64,000 nucleotides of DNA from Malus domestica. Its lineage: Eukaryota > Streptophyta > Magnoliopsida > Rosales > Rosaceae. The stretch covers positions 446,501 through 510,500 of the forward strand of contig NC_091675.1 of the NCBI RefSeq assembly GCF_042453785.1, given 5' to 3'. Below are positions 31,168-43,151 of this stretch, in pieces (position 1 is the first letter of the stretch; each line of letters opens with the position of its first letter). A model generated the notes under the pieces. That model was given only the letters and a program-made list of their open reading frames with translations, had not been told where the DNA came from and did not search any database. A program made the position numbers and the translations under genes.

Positions 31168-31275
31168 TAAATTTACAATTTCATAAGAAAGCCAGGTTCG
31201 GACCTCTTCAACCTTGACACGATGATCGAATCAGACCTCGAGCGGTGAACGAGAATCAGTCAAAGTAGAAGAGAG

Positions 31276-31484
31276 GGACAATGATTGTCTGCCCTCCACT
31301 TCCGGTGCCCTCCATGTGCCCTCATGTTTTGTGTGGTCACGGTTAAGCCACGTCAACATTTTATATTGTTTTTTTATAGATATAATAAGACAAAAATGAA
31401 TAGTAATATAAAATGTTAATGTGGCTTAACCGTGACCACACAAACAGGAGGGCACCGAAAGTGGAGGGCAAACAATCCTTGTCC
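31276..31484. mobile_element. MITE with 9-bp target duplication, Mutator-like
   Basis: The 209-bp element has long terminal inverted repeats: ggacaatgattgtctgccct... at the left against ggacaaggattgtttgccct... as the complement of the right end. The inverted similarity continues to the middle (gtggtcacggttaagccac). It is flanked by AGAAGAGAG at 31267-31275 and 31485-31493. Copy B near 60390-60405 has the site once and no element. A 9-bp duplication plus long TIRs fits Mutator-like MITEs. Confidence 0.88.
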
Positions 31485-31747
31485 AGAAGAGAGACGGTGG
31501 GTGGTTGAGCTTGTCGGGGAATCTTCCCTCTCTCTCTCCCGCCACTACGTCTTTCATTATTCCTAGCTTCAACAATCATCGCCGTTGGGATCCCTGCAAG
31601 TGGGATTTCGCACTTACCCAAATGAGAAAACGACTCCCAAATCACAAAACAAGCCAAACCCAGATAAAAAAAACCAAAGAAATTAAAGTGGATTCGTAAA
31701 AGATTGTGTCTTTGATAAAGCCTAAAGTGGGCAAAGAGCCATGAAAT

Positions 31748-32006
31748 TATTGGATATATATGCCAGGTGTATTGGATATTATGATAGGTGTATTGAATGT
31801 ATGCTAGGTCATTAAAGACTGCCACATCAGCAGCAGCTTAGGACATAGACCATTGTTTGGTGAACCGCCTATATAGAGTAATAGCTCCTTGTATTAGATA
31901 AGTTTGGTTGTAATAACAGTTTTTTGAGATATCAGAAATACATCTTTCTTCTCCTCTAAGCTTCTTCATGCTTTTCAATTCTGCAATTCTTTCATGAAGG
32001 TTAAGA
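31748..32006 (+). repeat. 5' LTR of the copia element
   Basis: Begins tattggatatatatgcc and ends catgaaggttaaga; a TATA-like ctatatagag lies near 31870. Two differences from 37012-37270 (ttatgatagg/tgatgatagg and ttcttcatgc/ttcttcgtgc). Confidence 0.93.
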
Positions 32007-32502
32007 TGGTATCACGAGCTTAGAATCGCTTGCGCTCTTGGTGCTGGGTTAATTTTCCGCTGCTCAATTGAATTTTGATGGTGATTTCGTTCCCTTTTCC
32101 TCTGTTATTTGGTGCGATATAGCTGTACAGTTTTGCAGTTCTTGATGTTTGTGATTTTTTTTTTTGAAATTGATGAATGTTTGAAGGCCGATGCCGTACC
32201 GTAAATCATTACTATTTTGTTGATTGTTGAGATGTTCCGAGGCCGATGCCAAGAATGAAGTGTTGTTATGATTTTCTTGATTCTTTGATGAAGGCCGATG
32301 CCATGTATTTGATTCTTGAAGATTTATAGATTGTTATAGTTTGGAAATTGATTTGTTGGTGGTTTCTTCATTAGTGCTCTGGTTTTTTGGGCGAAATTTG
32401 GCTACTTTTTCATCTGGGTTTTTCTTGTTGTGGTGCAATTTTCTCTGGGTATAGGTTGATATCATGTTTTGATCTTTTGGGAAAATCTTCCTGCTAGTAA
32501 TC

Positions 32503-35500
32503 ATGTCGACTTCTGTAAAGATTGAGAGTTTGTTGGGAATGCTCACTATTAAGCTCAATGATGAAAACTTTATCAAATGGAGTTTTCAATTTTGTTCTGT
32601 GCTTCGTGGATACGATCTTCTTGATCATTTCACGGGTGAATCAGTTTGTCCTCCCAAGTTTGTTCTTATTCCTGATCTTGGTGTTACGAACGAAATTAGT
32701 ATTACTTATAAAGAATGGGTTAAGAAAGATATGGCATTGCTTAGTCTTTTAATTGCTACACTAAGTGATGATGCGATTGAGCATGTAGTGGGATGTAAGA
32801 CTTCATATGAGGCCTGGACAGCTTTGCAAGATCGCTATATGTCTGTTTCTAAAGCTAGTGTGAACCATTTGAAAGCTGAATTACACACTATGCAGAAGGG
32901 TGGTGATTCTATTGATAAATACTTGCTGAGATTAAAGGGTATTAAGGATCAACTACAAGCAGCTGGTGAAAAGGTTTGTGATAATGATCTTATAATCGCT
33001 GCTCTTACTGGTTTACCTCCTGACTATGATATCAGTCGAATGGTAATGGTCCTATTGCTGGAAATGGTTTTTCATCCAATTCTAATAATGGTGGTAATCA
33101 AGGGCAGAGATATTTTGGTACTAGCTCTAACTCATACAGGCCTAAAGGAAATGGGGGTTATAAGCAGAGGTTCAATGGATCTAACAGAGGTAATTCTTGG
33201 CAATCCTGGTCAGGAAACACTTCGAATAGATTTGATGCGATTCCAGAGTGTCAAATTTGCTCCAGAAAAGGTCATGTTGCGGTTACATGTTTGTACATAA
33301 ACGATAATGGACAGCCAATACAAGAGTGTCAAATTTGTGGTAAGAAAGGGCATATTGCTCTCAATTGCAGGCATAGAAGTAACTATGCATATCAAGGCAC
33401 TCCACCTCCAGCTTCTTTATCTGCCAATTATGCCAATCAAGGGTTTCATCCTCAGAATCCATCTTATGTTTCATTATTTCCCACTGCATCACAGTATATC
33501 TCTCCAAGCAATTTCCCTCAATTTACTCAGTATTCAACTCAGAATCCTGCAGTTCCATATTCATTTCAAATCATGCCTAAGGGTAATTTGCCTTCTCCTC
33601 AACCTTTCTTTCCAGCAATGACAGCTCAGAATTCTAATGAGTCTGCAGGAGGTGACTCGTGGATTGTAGACACAGGAGCATCTCATCACATGAGTCCTGA
33701 TGTAACTGTCCTAACTCGAGCTGCTCCCTATGAAGGCACTGAGAAGATTGTTGTAGGCAATGGTGAAGGTCTGGACGTTAAACACATTGGTCATGGCACT
33801 TTGCAAACTCAATCTCATATGTTACATCTCAAAAACATACTACATGTCCCTATGTTAACTGTTAACTTACTTTCTGTCAAGAAGCTTTGTGCCGATAATC
33901 ACAGTTGGTTTATTTGTGATGAATCACAGTTTTTTGTGCAGGACAAGGCAACAGGGGTGCTTCTACATCACGGAAAGAGTAGCAATAATGAACTATTCAA
34001 GATTCCAGTCCATGTTTTTCCAACAGTGATGAGCTCAGGTGCTATTTCTCAAGCTTCTGGTTTCTTGGGACATGCAGTAAAATCATCTTTGTGGCATCAG
34101 AGATTGGGTCATCCATCCAATGACATTTTAGCTACTATGCTTAAGCATTCTAATATTTCTTGTACTACTGATGATAATTCTAGTATCTGTTCACATTGTA
34201 TAAGTGGGAAAATGAGCAGATTACCTTTCTTAGACAAGATAGATAAAGTTGATATCCCATTTTACAAAATTCATAGTGATGTTTGGGGACCATCTCCTAC
34301 TATTTCTCTGGAAGGCTATAGATACTATGTGTCCTTTATAGATGAAGCCACTAGGTTTGTATGGATATTCCCGTTAATAAATAAAGCTGCAGTTTTTGGT
34401 TCATTTCTCAAATTTTGTGCGTATGTTGACAATCAGTTTCATGCTAGAATTAAGATTTTACAAACTGATGGTGGTGGTGAGTTTATGAGCAATGTGTTTA
34501 AGACTTATCTGGATAATAATGGAATATTGCATCATATATCTTGTCCCTCCTATACACCTCAGCAGAATGGATTGGCCGAAAGGAAACATCGGCATCTCAT
34601 TGAAACAGCAATTACTCTTTTATCTGTTGCTAAGCTTCCACAAAGGTTTTGGTTTTATGCGGTTGCACATGCTGTCTTTCTCATCAATCGAATGCCATGT
34701 AAGATACTCAAGATGGACTCTCCGTTTAGTAAGTTGTTTGGTCAGCAACCTGAGTTGGGATCATTGAGAGTATTTGGATCTGCCATTTATCCTTACTTGA
34801 GGCCCTATAATATTCATAAGTTACAACCTAGGTCCACACAATGTGTATTTCTAGGTTATTCTTCCGGATATAAGGGTGCTCTTTGCTATAATATAGTGAC
34901 TGGCAAGGTGATTATTTCAAGGCATGTATTATATGATGAAAATTGTTTTCCTTATAAGGATTTAGAGCCTATCAAGAGTTCTATTCAGTCTCAGTCTCCT
35001 GATATACAGAGTTCAAGGCCTATAATTGTTACACTGCCTTCTCCAGCATCTATACCTCACACTGAATCTTCACATCAGTTCAATAGTCCTGGAGTGCATC
35101 ACTCATCTACATCAACCTCAGCTACTGTTAGTTCTCACAGGTTATCATCATCATCTCAGGACTCTGGATCCAATGCTACAAATAGTTCAAATGCTACTCT
35201 TTCCAATTCTACCCCAACGTTGCCTGTCCTCCAATCCAGCCAGCTTCAGGTTGTTTTACCAAGTCTTGCTTCTCCAATTGCAATTCCTTCACAATCTGAT
35301 TCTCTACCACAGGGCATTCAAACTAGATTGAAAACTGGTACAATTTCAAGACAGGATTATTCCGCTCTCACTGCCAATTTTCCTGAAGTGCAGTCCTTAA
35401 CTTTAAGTGAAAATAGTCCTTTTTCTGGAGGGTTTACATTTGTTGCAGATATTGTTGATGCTTCAGAACCTACAACATTTAAACAAGCTTCTCAGATTCC

Positions 35501-36991
35501 TCAATGGCAGGTTGCCATGCAAGAAGAATTTGACGCACTACAAACTCAAGGTACTTGGGTTCTTGTCCCTTCTTCTTCTGGTAAAAATGTTATAGGCAGT
35601 AAGTGGGTCTATAAAATTAAAAGGAATTCTGATGGTACAATATCTCGATACAAGGCTAGGCTTGTTACTCAAGGCTTTAGTCAACAGAAAGGTTTGGACT
35701 ACACAGAGACTTTTAGTCCAGTGGTTAGACACACCACTGTGCGCTTGATCTTAGCTTTAGCTGCAACACATAAATGGGATCTTAGGCAGCTGGATGTAAA
35801 AAATGCATTCCTTCACGGCGACTTGCAAGAGGAGGTTTATATGAAACAGCCTAGAGGTTTTGTGCATCCTGATTACCCTACACATGTTTGTAAGTTAGTA
35901 AAGTCTTTATATGGGCTTAAACAAGCCCCTCGGGCTTGGAATAATAAATTCACCAGTTACTTGCAAGCAGTGGGGTTTCAAGCATCACTCTCAGATTCCA
36001 GTTTGTTTGTGAAGAAGAGTGGTGATGATGTGGTCATTCTTTTGTTGTATGTTGATGATATAATCATCACAGGATCTAGCTCTACACTGGTTCAATCTGT
36101 GATAGACACTTTGGGTGCAGTCTTTGATCTCAAAGACATGGGAAAATTGGCCTATTTTTTGGGACTTCAAGTGGAATACAAGATTAATGGTGATATATTT
36201 GTTAACCAAGCCAAGTATGTTAAGGATCTTATACATAAGGCTGGGATGGATGATTGCAAGCCTTGTGCAACACCTTGCAAACCTCACAATCAAGTTCTTA
36301 CTACTGAGGGTACTCTTCTTTCTGATCCAACACACTATAGAAGTTTGGTTGGAGCATTGCAATATCTAACCTTCACTAGGCCAGATATTGCATTTGCTGT
36401 TAATACTGTTTGTCAATATATGAACTCACCAACAGATGTTCATTTTGGTATGGTTAAACGTATTTTACGATTTCTGCAAGGGACTCTCCGTTGTGGTCTT
36501 ACATATACATCAGGGACTTCCATGGCATTGTCTGCATTCAGTGATTCAGACTGGGCTGCTGATCTCAACACTTGACGGTCTATCACAGGATATGTTGTTT
36601 ATTTGGGGGAAAATCCGATATCTTGGCAATCAAAGAAGCAAGCTTCTGTTTCAAGGAGTTCTACCGAGGCAGAGTATAGGGCTCTTGCACATACAGCTGC
36701 TGATATAGCATGGATCAGGCTCATTCTTCGAGATGTCCACCAGTTCCTGTCTTCACCTCCCTTAATTCATTGTGATAATCAGTCGGCCATAGCACTTAGC
36801 TTGAATCCAGTTCAGCGTTCTCGGATCAAACATTTGGAAACTGACTTCCATTTTGTTCGAGAGAGGGTATAGAAGGGTGACTTGGTGATTCAATATGTTT
36901 CAACAAAAGATCAGGTTGCTGATGTTCTCACGAAAGGTCTTCATGGTCCTGATTTCCTTCACCATTGTTTCAATCTTAAGCTTGCCTATCC
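32503..36991 (+). pseudogene. Copia gag-pol polyprotein, interrupted
   Basis: Gag starts at 32503 and runs to about 33030 (LTIKLNDENFIKWSFQF, VGCKTSYEAWTALQDRYMS). There the reading frame shifts, apparently through loss of part of gag. The other frame then gives two zinc knuckles (CQICSRKGHVAVTC and CQICGKKGHIALNC) near 33250-33370. Pol follows without break: protease WIVDTGASHHM, GAG-pre-integrase WHQRLGHPS, integrase DVWGPSPTIS with TDGGGEF, reverse transcriptase KARLVTQGFSQ and YVDDIIITG, and RNase H. TGA at 36573-36575 and TAG near 36870 interrupt RNase H, each explained by one C-to-T change. The domain order PR-INT-RT-RH defines Ty1/copia. It encodes no functional full-length polyprotein as it stands. 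Confidence 0.93.
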
Positions 36992-37011
36992 CAGCTAAGA
37001 TTGAGGGGGGG

Positions 37012-37270
37012 TATTGGATATATATGCCAGGTGTATTGGATATGATGATAGGTGTATTGAATGTATGCTAGGTCATTAAAGACTGCCACATCAGCAGCAG
37101 CTTAGGACATAGACCATTGTTTGGTGAACCGCCTATATAGAGTAATAGCTCCTTGTATTAGATAAGTTTGGTTGTAATAACAGTTTTTTGAGATATCAGA
37201 AATACATCTTTCTTCTCCTCTAAGCTTCTTCGTGCTTTTCAATTCTGCAATTCTTTCATGAAGGTTAAGA
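37012..37270 (+). repeat. 3' LTR of the copia element
   Basis: Same length as the 5' LTR and two substitutions apart. Preceded by the polypurine tract ending at 37011. Confidence 0.93.
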
Positions 37271-37690
37271 GAAATTGCAGATGGTTTCGTTAAAGATTGT
37301 CTTTGGTAAAGCGTAAAGTGGGAAAGAAAAGCCATGAAATTGCACCAACTCTGCTAAATCATAAGGGAGCGACGACGAGGACGGACAAAATGAGGTAAGG
37401 AGAGAGTCTTATTTTAACTAAATAAATTATTATATGAACATAATATGCTTTTTAATCTCTTAACATAATCATAACAATTTCATATAAAAATTTACCAAAC
37501 ACTCAAACACTTTTTTATTAGTTAAAAACACTTCTACAAAAAAAACAATAACCAAACATTTAGTTATTTTACAATTATTTATTCTCACCACAATAAAAGC
37601 AGTTTTTTTAAACTACTTTATTTTACAACGGCACAACAGGTAACAACACAACAGATACAATATTTTTTTTTAAATCACATCAATACTTGC

Positions 37691-39384
37691 TTAGAAGAAG
37701 CGGCTGGAATAATTGTTGAGCATCTGCTTCACAATGATCTTGTACGCTGTTTCGGTTGGATGGTAGCTGTCCCAAAAAACATAGTTAGAGTCATCTGTGC
37801 AGACATGTTGGAGCTGATTGCACAGTTTTGTTACTTCAATAAGGCCAGTACCACAACACCCTTTATTCGCAACTTCAAACCCTGCCGGCATGGATCGACA
37901 CAAACATATAAATCTTTACTAATTTATAAGACATGTAATGGAGCTAGCTAGGCAGAGTAAATGAAACATCGTACCGTATTTAGCGGGATTTTTTATGATA
38001 TCGAGTAGCGGATTATAGATGTCAATGTAGACCACTCTCGAGTTTGGTAGGTTTTTGTTAAGGCGATCCATCTCCACATTGAGCTTGGAATTGAACAGCT
38101 GGCATGCTTGGTTTTGTCTTTCATCACAATCTCTTTCTATGCCTCCATTTACCGTTCGTTGTGATGGTACACATCCGATAGGTGGTGCACTTAGTACACC
38201 TATTCTTCGTACCCCCAATCCATACAAGTCCTACAAAATTCATAACTTTGCTATATCAATTAAATAGTGAAAAGATGCACATTTTTCATTTTTAGCAATT
38301 TGTATCACGAAAATACGCACCTTGACGAAATCAGAGGCATGTTTGAGCATGAAGTCGGTGTAAGAAGGAACGTCATACTCCAATCTCCTAGCACCGGTAA
38401 GAAAATAGGTATAAGAAATATCGTTGCTGCCGGCTACCACAAAAATTAGACTGTTTTTTATAATGAAGTTTGTTTTCTCCTCTCCAACAATTCCTTTCAG
38501 CTTTTCTATGTACTCCTTGAACTGTTTTATTTGGTCGGATAGCGATGCAACTACCTACACAATCGAATTCCAGAATTAATGAAGGAGGAAAAAATAAAAT
38601 TAACAAAAGAATAAAGGATTAGAGCTTTAAATATATAGGTCATACCCCGAGTTTTGCTGTCAATGGATCATAACCTACAGCACCGTTAGCCATGACAACA
38701 CCGGTAAGGAGGTCATTAGGCTGCAGGGTTGGATCCAAATATGCCGGCAACAGCTCCTTGATTCCGAATGCTTCCACTGGACATGAAAAAAAAATCGTAA
38801 CATAGAGGAGGGTTAATTGAACATTTTATTGTATAAGAGAATATTTCGGAATATTTGGGACAAAATTAGAGATAAAAAGTATTATATTCTCGGATTTTTC
38901 ACAAAAAACTAGGAGTTAGCGCACAGTTTTTTATCGGTTTTACGAAGTTCTACAAAAGCAAAGCCACAATGGCTACTAGTTAGTAATCTTTTATTAGTGT
39001 TTAATGGTAGTGATGATGATGACGACGATGATTGTGATGATGATCGTGATGACAACCTATGAAGTCTGAGGGAACCTTTCCATTGGAATATCTGCCGGTT
39101 GGCATTCCTCCCTTGAGGTCTTTTCCATAGGGTAAGAAATTGCAGCGTGCAAATGTCACGAAGTTTTTGTTGTTGTTGCCGGTATCAACAATTGAATCTC
39201 CGAATACAATAACAGCCGGGATAGTCACATTCTCCGGTAGCTTGACTGTTGCGGCTGCCTCAGTAACGTTACTCATACTAATAATATTGCAGAAGAAAAT
39301 CACGAAAATTACATATGACGACTGCATCTGCAGCCTGATCAGTTTAGGAATAAACAGACCTAGTCCTCCTGCATCTGCATGCAT
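37691..39384 (-). CDS. GDSL esterase/lipase, EXL3-like, locus 2
   Basis: Exons 39384-39057, 38776-38646, 38554-38321, 38230-37975 and 37881-37691 form one open frame of 379 codons (360 if the ATG at 39327 is used). The ATG at 39384 has an A at -3. The ATG at 39327 starts a cleaner signal peptide ([16 protein letters not shown]) and gives the usual family length, so the start is unsettled. Catalytic blocks are all present: [37 protein letters not shown] and DSYHPTE. Two Cys in GCCGTG are conserved. Intron phases equal those of locus 1. The first donor is ATAG/GTTGTC, followed by a CAT-rich simple repeat. It is the paralogue of locus 5 through the segmental duplication, with only a handful of amino-acid differences. 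The product is expected to be secreted. Confidence 0.9.
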
Positions 39385-39617
39385 TCTGGACAATTAAATC
39401 CCCCAGTTGTAGGTACACAAAAATAAATGATCGAAAAGATATGAGCATAAACTTGTGGGTCTTTAATTTCCGATTGTGAATTTATATTAGTTTTCGATTG
39501 TTTCTTGTGAATTTAATCAATTTATATGTGAATGTTTATTGTGTTTGTTGTGAATTTATATTAGTTTCCGATTGTTTCTGGTGAATTTTATATGATTGGC
39601 TGTTGTGTTTGTTGTAA

Positions 39618-39765
39618 ATTTATACACAAAAAAAGTTGAGGTTGCCCACATCCCTCGTATAAACCATTTTATACACAAAGACAGTTGAGGTTGCCCGCAT
39701 CCCTCTTATAAACCCTTTTATACACAAAGAAAGTTTAGGTTGCCTACACAAAGAAAGTTGGACTA
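39618..39765. repeat. Minisatellite of about 46-bp units (copy A)
   Basis: Units of the form ttatacacaaaga(c/a)agttgagg followed by ttgcccgcatccctcttata are repeated about three to four times. The matching array at 63005-63155 in copy B shows the same units with small changes. It lies upstream of GDSL locus 2. Confidence 0.75.
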
Positions 39766-41370
39766 CATCCCTCTTATAAGTCTTTGCATGTTTGGTCTCA
39801 CACGTCGTGTCGTCATTAGGTTTCATACGTGAGCTAACATGCTATGTTCCACCATTAAACTAATTAACGATATGATAAGTATTTCAATCTCTTATATGAT
39901 TTAATCTCACACCAATGTGAAATTTTGTCCTCACATCTTCACAATATATACGTATAGATCGAGTCATAGATTTTTCTCAAGCAAGCTTCAGTCGATGGCG
40001 TCCATTTATTAACAACGCAAATAAATAGTCGGTTGTTTTAACTTTTTTCAACATGCAATAATTAATTTAGGTGGCTTAATAGGCTCTCCATACTGATACA
40101 GAGCTAAAAGATAAAAAAATTATTTTCTACATTAGAGAACAATTTTAATGAAAGTTTCGACAAATGTCTCATGCATCAGTTCATGCATAATGTCATTTTA
40201 TTTTATTTTAAAATATACGATTCTAATATAACTAAGAGAAAGCAGGCTTTAATTAGGCTATGTTTTGAGTGAAATACAAATGAGGAAGACATAAAGCTAA
40301 ACTTCGTTGATGGAAATAACATATATAGCAAGTAACACGATAGGGGAACTTCACTTACAAAGAAAATATATGATAAAAATCATCTAAAACAATAGTTGGT
40401 AGAAGTAGAAAGATCATGAATATAAGCAAACGTTACACATGAAGGAACGTTGGACTAGACCACCAATAATATGGATCATGATCTGTACAAAAAGTTAGCT
40501 AAGGCATCGGCTACACACTTGCCCTCGCGAAAAATATGGGAAACAAAAACATGCATATGCCTAACTGCCCACAAGCAATTGCTCCAATCAACATGCAAAT
40601 ACCAAGGAATAACTAGGAAAGTTTACGTAGTGAATCACCATAGTTGAGTCCGTCTCCAACCAAATGTGATTAACCTTCAAGTTCCAATGAAATTTAGGTC
40701 AAGTGAGAAAAAAACTACTTTACAAAGTTGTAGCGTTTGTTTAGAAGTGCTATTAAAGTGACTAAAAACGCTTTTGGTAAAAATGTTGTTTAGACCAATT
40801 CTGAATAAAAATACAAGTGAAACCTCAAAAAGCAGTTGAAGTGCTTCTTACGCAATTTGGCTGTTGTGGTAGTGGAACAATAGAAACTGGTTTATTGTGA
40901 AGCCAATTCAGTCCGTTCACATGTACAAATTTCTCTATATAATGTTTGTATTCACTTTCACCCGATCGACAGAAAGAGCTGCCGGTGCAGGAAACGTTGC
41001 TTCGCAGATTCTTCAAAAATATTTCAAAATTAGGTTTCTTGATGCCGCCCTCGGTATCTCAGTGGTCCCCACGTGTCAAACTCTCTATTGGTCTAATTCA
41101 TATCGATAAACAGATCTATGCATCTAAACATGTTTTTGTTCCGAATATGTACGTGTGAATGATTTCAAGAAGCTATATACAATTCTTGTTTCTCTTGTTA
41201 ATATGTCTGATTTGTTTGTTTCATATAACAAAACCATGTCGACCTAAATCCTAAAGAAACACATAACTCTTTGATCAACCTAAGTCCAGAACAAATCAAT
41301 TTTACAAATTGTTATTCCAAGCAGGGAATTTGAAGGGTTTTATTCATTTGTAAAGATATAATGAATTGTT
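39766..41370. other. Intergenic between GDSL loci 2 and 3
   Basis: Includes the outer part of duplication copy A to about 40620. No gene. The ORFs at 40825-41158 lack motifs. Confidence 0.5.
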
Positions 41371-43065
41371 TCAGATGAAGTGGCTGGTATAATTGTCTAG
41401 AATCTGCTTCACAATGATCTTGTACGCTCTTTCGGTTGGATGGTAGCTGTCCCAGAAAACATACTTAGAGTCATCTATGCAGACTCCTGCAGGTTGGAGC
41501 TGGTTGCACAGTTTTGTCACTTCAATGGTGCCAGTACCACAACACCCTTTATTCGCAACTTCAAACCCTGTCGGGATGGATCAACACAAACAAATAAATC
41601 TTTACTAATTTATAAGAAATGTAATGGAGCTAGCTAGGTAGAGTAAATGAAATACCATACCATATTTAGCGGGGTTTATGATGAGATCGAGTAGCGAATT
41701 GTAGATGTCAATGTAGACCACTCTCGAGTTTGGCAGGTTTTTGTTAAGGTGGTCCATCTCCACAGAGAGCTTGGAATTGAACAGTTGTGATGCTTGGTTT
41801 TGTTTTTCGTCACAATCTCTTCTTATGCCTCCTTTTACAGTTCGTTGAGAAGGCACACATCCGATAGGTGGTGCACTTAGTACACCTATTCTTCGTGCCC
41901 CCAATCCATACAAGTCCTACAAAATTCATAACTTTGCTAGCTACATCAATTAAATTGCAAGGAAATGTACATTTTTCATTTTTAGCAATCTGAATCAAGA
42001 AAATACACACCTTGATAAAATCAGAGGCATATTTGAGCATGAAGTCTGTGTAAGAAGGAACGTCATACTCCAATTCCCTAACACCGCTAAGAAAATAGGT
42101 ATTAGAAATATCGTTGCTGCCGGCTACCACAAGAATCAGACTGTTTTGTATGATGAAGTTTGTTTTCTCCTCTCCAACAATTCCTTTCAGCTTTTCTATG
42201 TACTCCTTGAACTGTTTCAATTGGTCAGATAGCGATGCGACTGCCTACACAATCGAATTCCAGAATTAATGGAGGAAACAAAATTAAAATTAACAAAAGA
42301 ACAAAGGATTAGAGCTTAAATATATAGGTCGTACCGCAAGTTTTGCTGTCAATGGATCATAACCTGCACCACCGGCAGCTATGACAACACCGGTAAGGAG
42401 GTCATTAGGCTGCAAGGTTGGATCCAAATATGCCGGCAACAGCTCCTTGATTCCGAATGCTTCCACTGTACATGAAAAAAAAATCGTAACATAGAGTAGG
42501 GTTATTGAACATTTTATTGTATGTGTGAATAGTTATTCAGAATTTCTGGGACAAAATTAAAGATGAAAATTATATTCTTGGATTTTTCACATAAAAACTA
42601 GGGTTAATTGACCGGTTTTACGAAGTTGTACAAAAAGCAGAGGCTAGGGTTCAAAGTTTATTCCTAACTCAATTATCATAATAATACCAGTTAGTAATCT
42701 TTTATTAGCGTCCGATGATGATGGTGATGGTGATGACAACCTATGAAGTCTGTGGGAACCTTTCCATTGGAATATCTGCCGGTTGGCATTCCTCCCTTGA
42801 GGTCTTTTCCGTAGGGAAGGAAATTGCAGCGTGCAAATGTCTTGAAGTTTTCGTTGTTGTTGCCGGTATCAACAATCGAATCTCCGAATGCAATAACAGC
42901 CGGGACAGTCACATTCTTCGGCAGCTTGACTGTTGCAGCTGCCTCAATGACGTTATTCTTACTAATAATATTGCAGAAGAAAATCACGAAAATTACATAT
43001 GACTGCATCTGCAGCCTGGCCAGTTTAGGACTAAATAGCCCTAGTCCTCCTGCAACTGCATGCAT
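41371..43065 (-). CDS. GDSL esterase/lipase, EXL3-like, locus 3
   Basis: Exons 43065-42741, 42465-42335, 42244-42011, 41916-41661 and 41567-41371 are open in one frame, 380 codons. A TATA box (TATATAAA on the minus strand, 43151-43144) would start the mRNA near 43115. The in-frame ATG at 43125 is therefore excluded; 43065 is the first available and 43008 the alternative (361 codons). Signal segment [16 protein letters not shown], block [13 protein letters not shown], block [16 protein letters not shown], exon 4 [12 protein letters not shown] and block V DSYHPTE are intact. The last exon is two codons longer than in locus 2 (PAGVCIDDS) and ends in NYTSHFI. It is close to loci 2 and 5 but clearly separate, so it predates their duplication. 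Confidence 0.9.
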
Positions 43066-43143
43066 CTGGACAATATCACCAAGTGGCAGGTACACAAAAA
43101 TAAATGATCTAAAAGAAATGAGCATAATCTTGTGGTTCTACAG

Positions 43144-43151
43144 TTTATATA
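43144..43151 (-). promoter_or_regulatory. TATA box of GDSL locus 3
   Basis: TATATAAA on the minus strand, 79 bp upstream of the ATG at 43065 and only about 20 bp from the ATG at 43125. It is used here to choose the start codon. Confidence 0.6.

Larger units (their letters stand above)
31748..37270 (+). mobile_element. Ty1/copia LTR retrotransposon, nearly complete
   Basis: The 5523-bp element is flanked by GAAAT (31743-31747 and 37271-37275). The uninterrupted site exists in copy B near 60651. It comprises a 259-bp 5' LTR, a primer-binding site complementary to initiator tRNA-Met (TGGTATCACGAGC at 32007), gag, pol, a purine tract (TTGAGGGGGGG) and a 259-bp 3' LTR. LTR ends read TATTGG...TTAAGA, not the canonical TG...CA. 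The LTRs differ at only two positions, so the insertion is young. It is nevertheless defective: a gag deletion/frameshift and two stop codons. Confidence 0.95.
30728..40620. repeat. Segmental duplication, copy A (with later insertions)
   Basis: Sequence from about 30728 to 40620, minus three insertions (30744-31167, 31276-31484, 31748-37270), is colinear with 60277-64000. Shared parts include the flank near 31185-31747, the whole GDSL gene, the tandem array at 39620-39760 and the far flank. Copy B runs off the window end, so the full length is unknown. Differences are few (roughly one to three per 100 bp by eye). Confidence 0.88.

Noticed and set aside
31361-31825. 154-codon minus-strand ORF spanning MITE and LTR
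   Set aside because: It crosses the borders of a MITE, host flank and copia LTR, so it is a chance frame.
42691-43125. ATG at 43125 as start of GDSL locus 3
   Set aside because: The TATA box at 43151-43144 places the transcription start downstream of this ATG, and the extra N-terminus is not shared by the paralogues.
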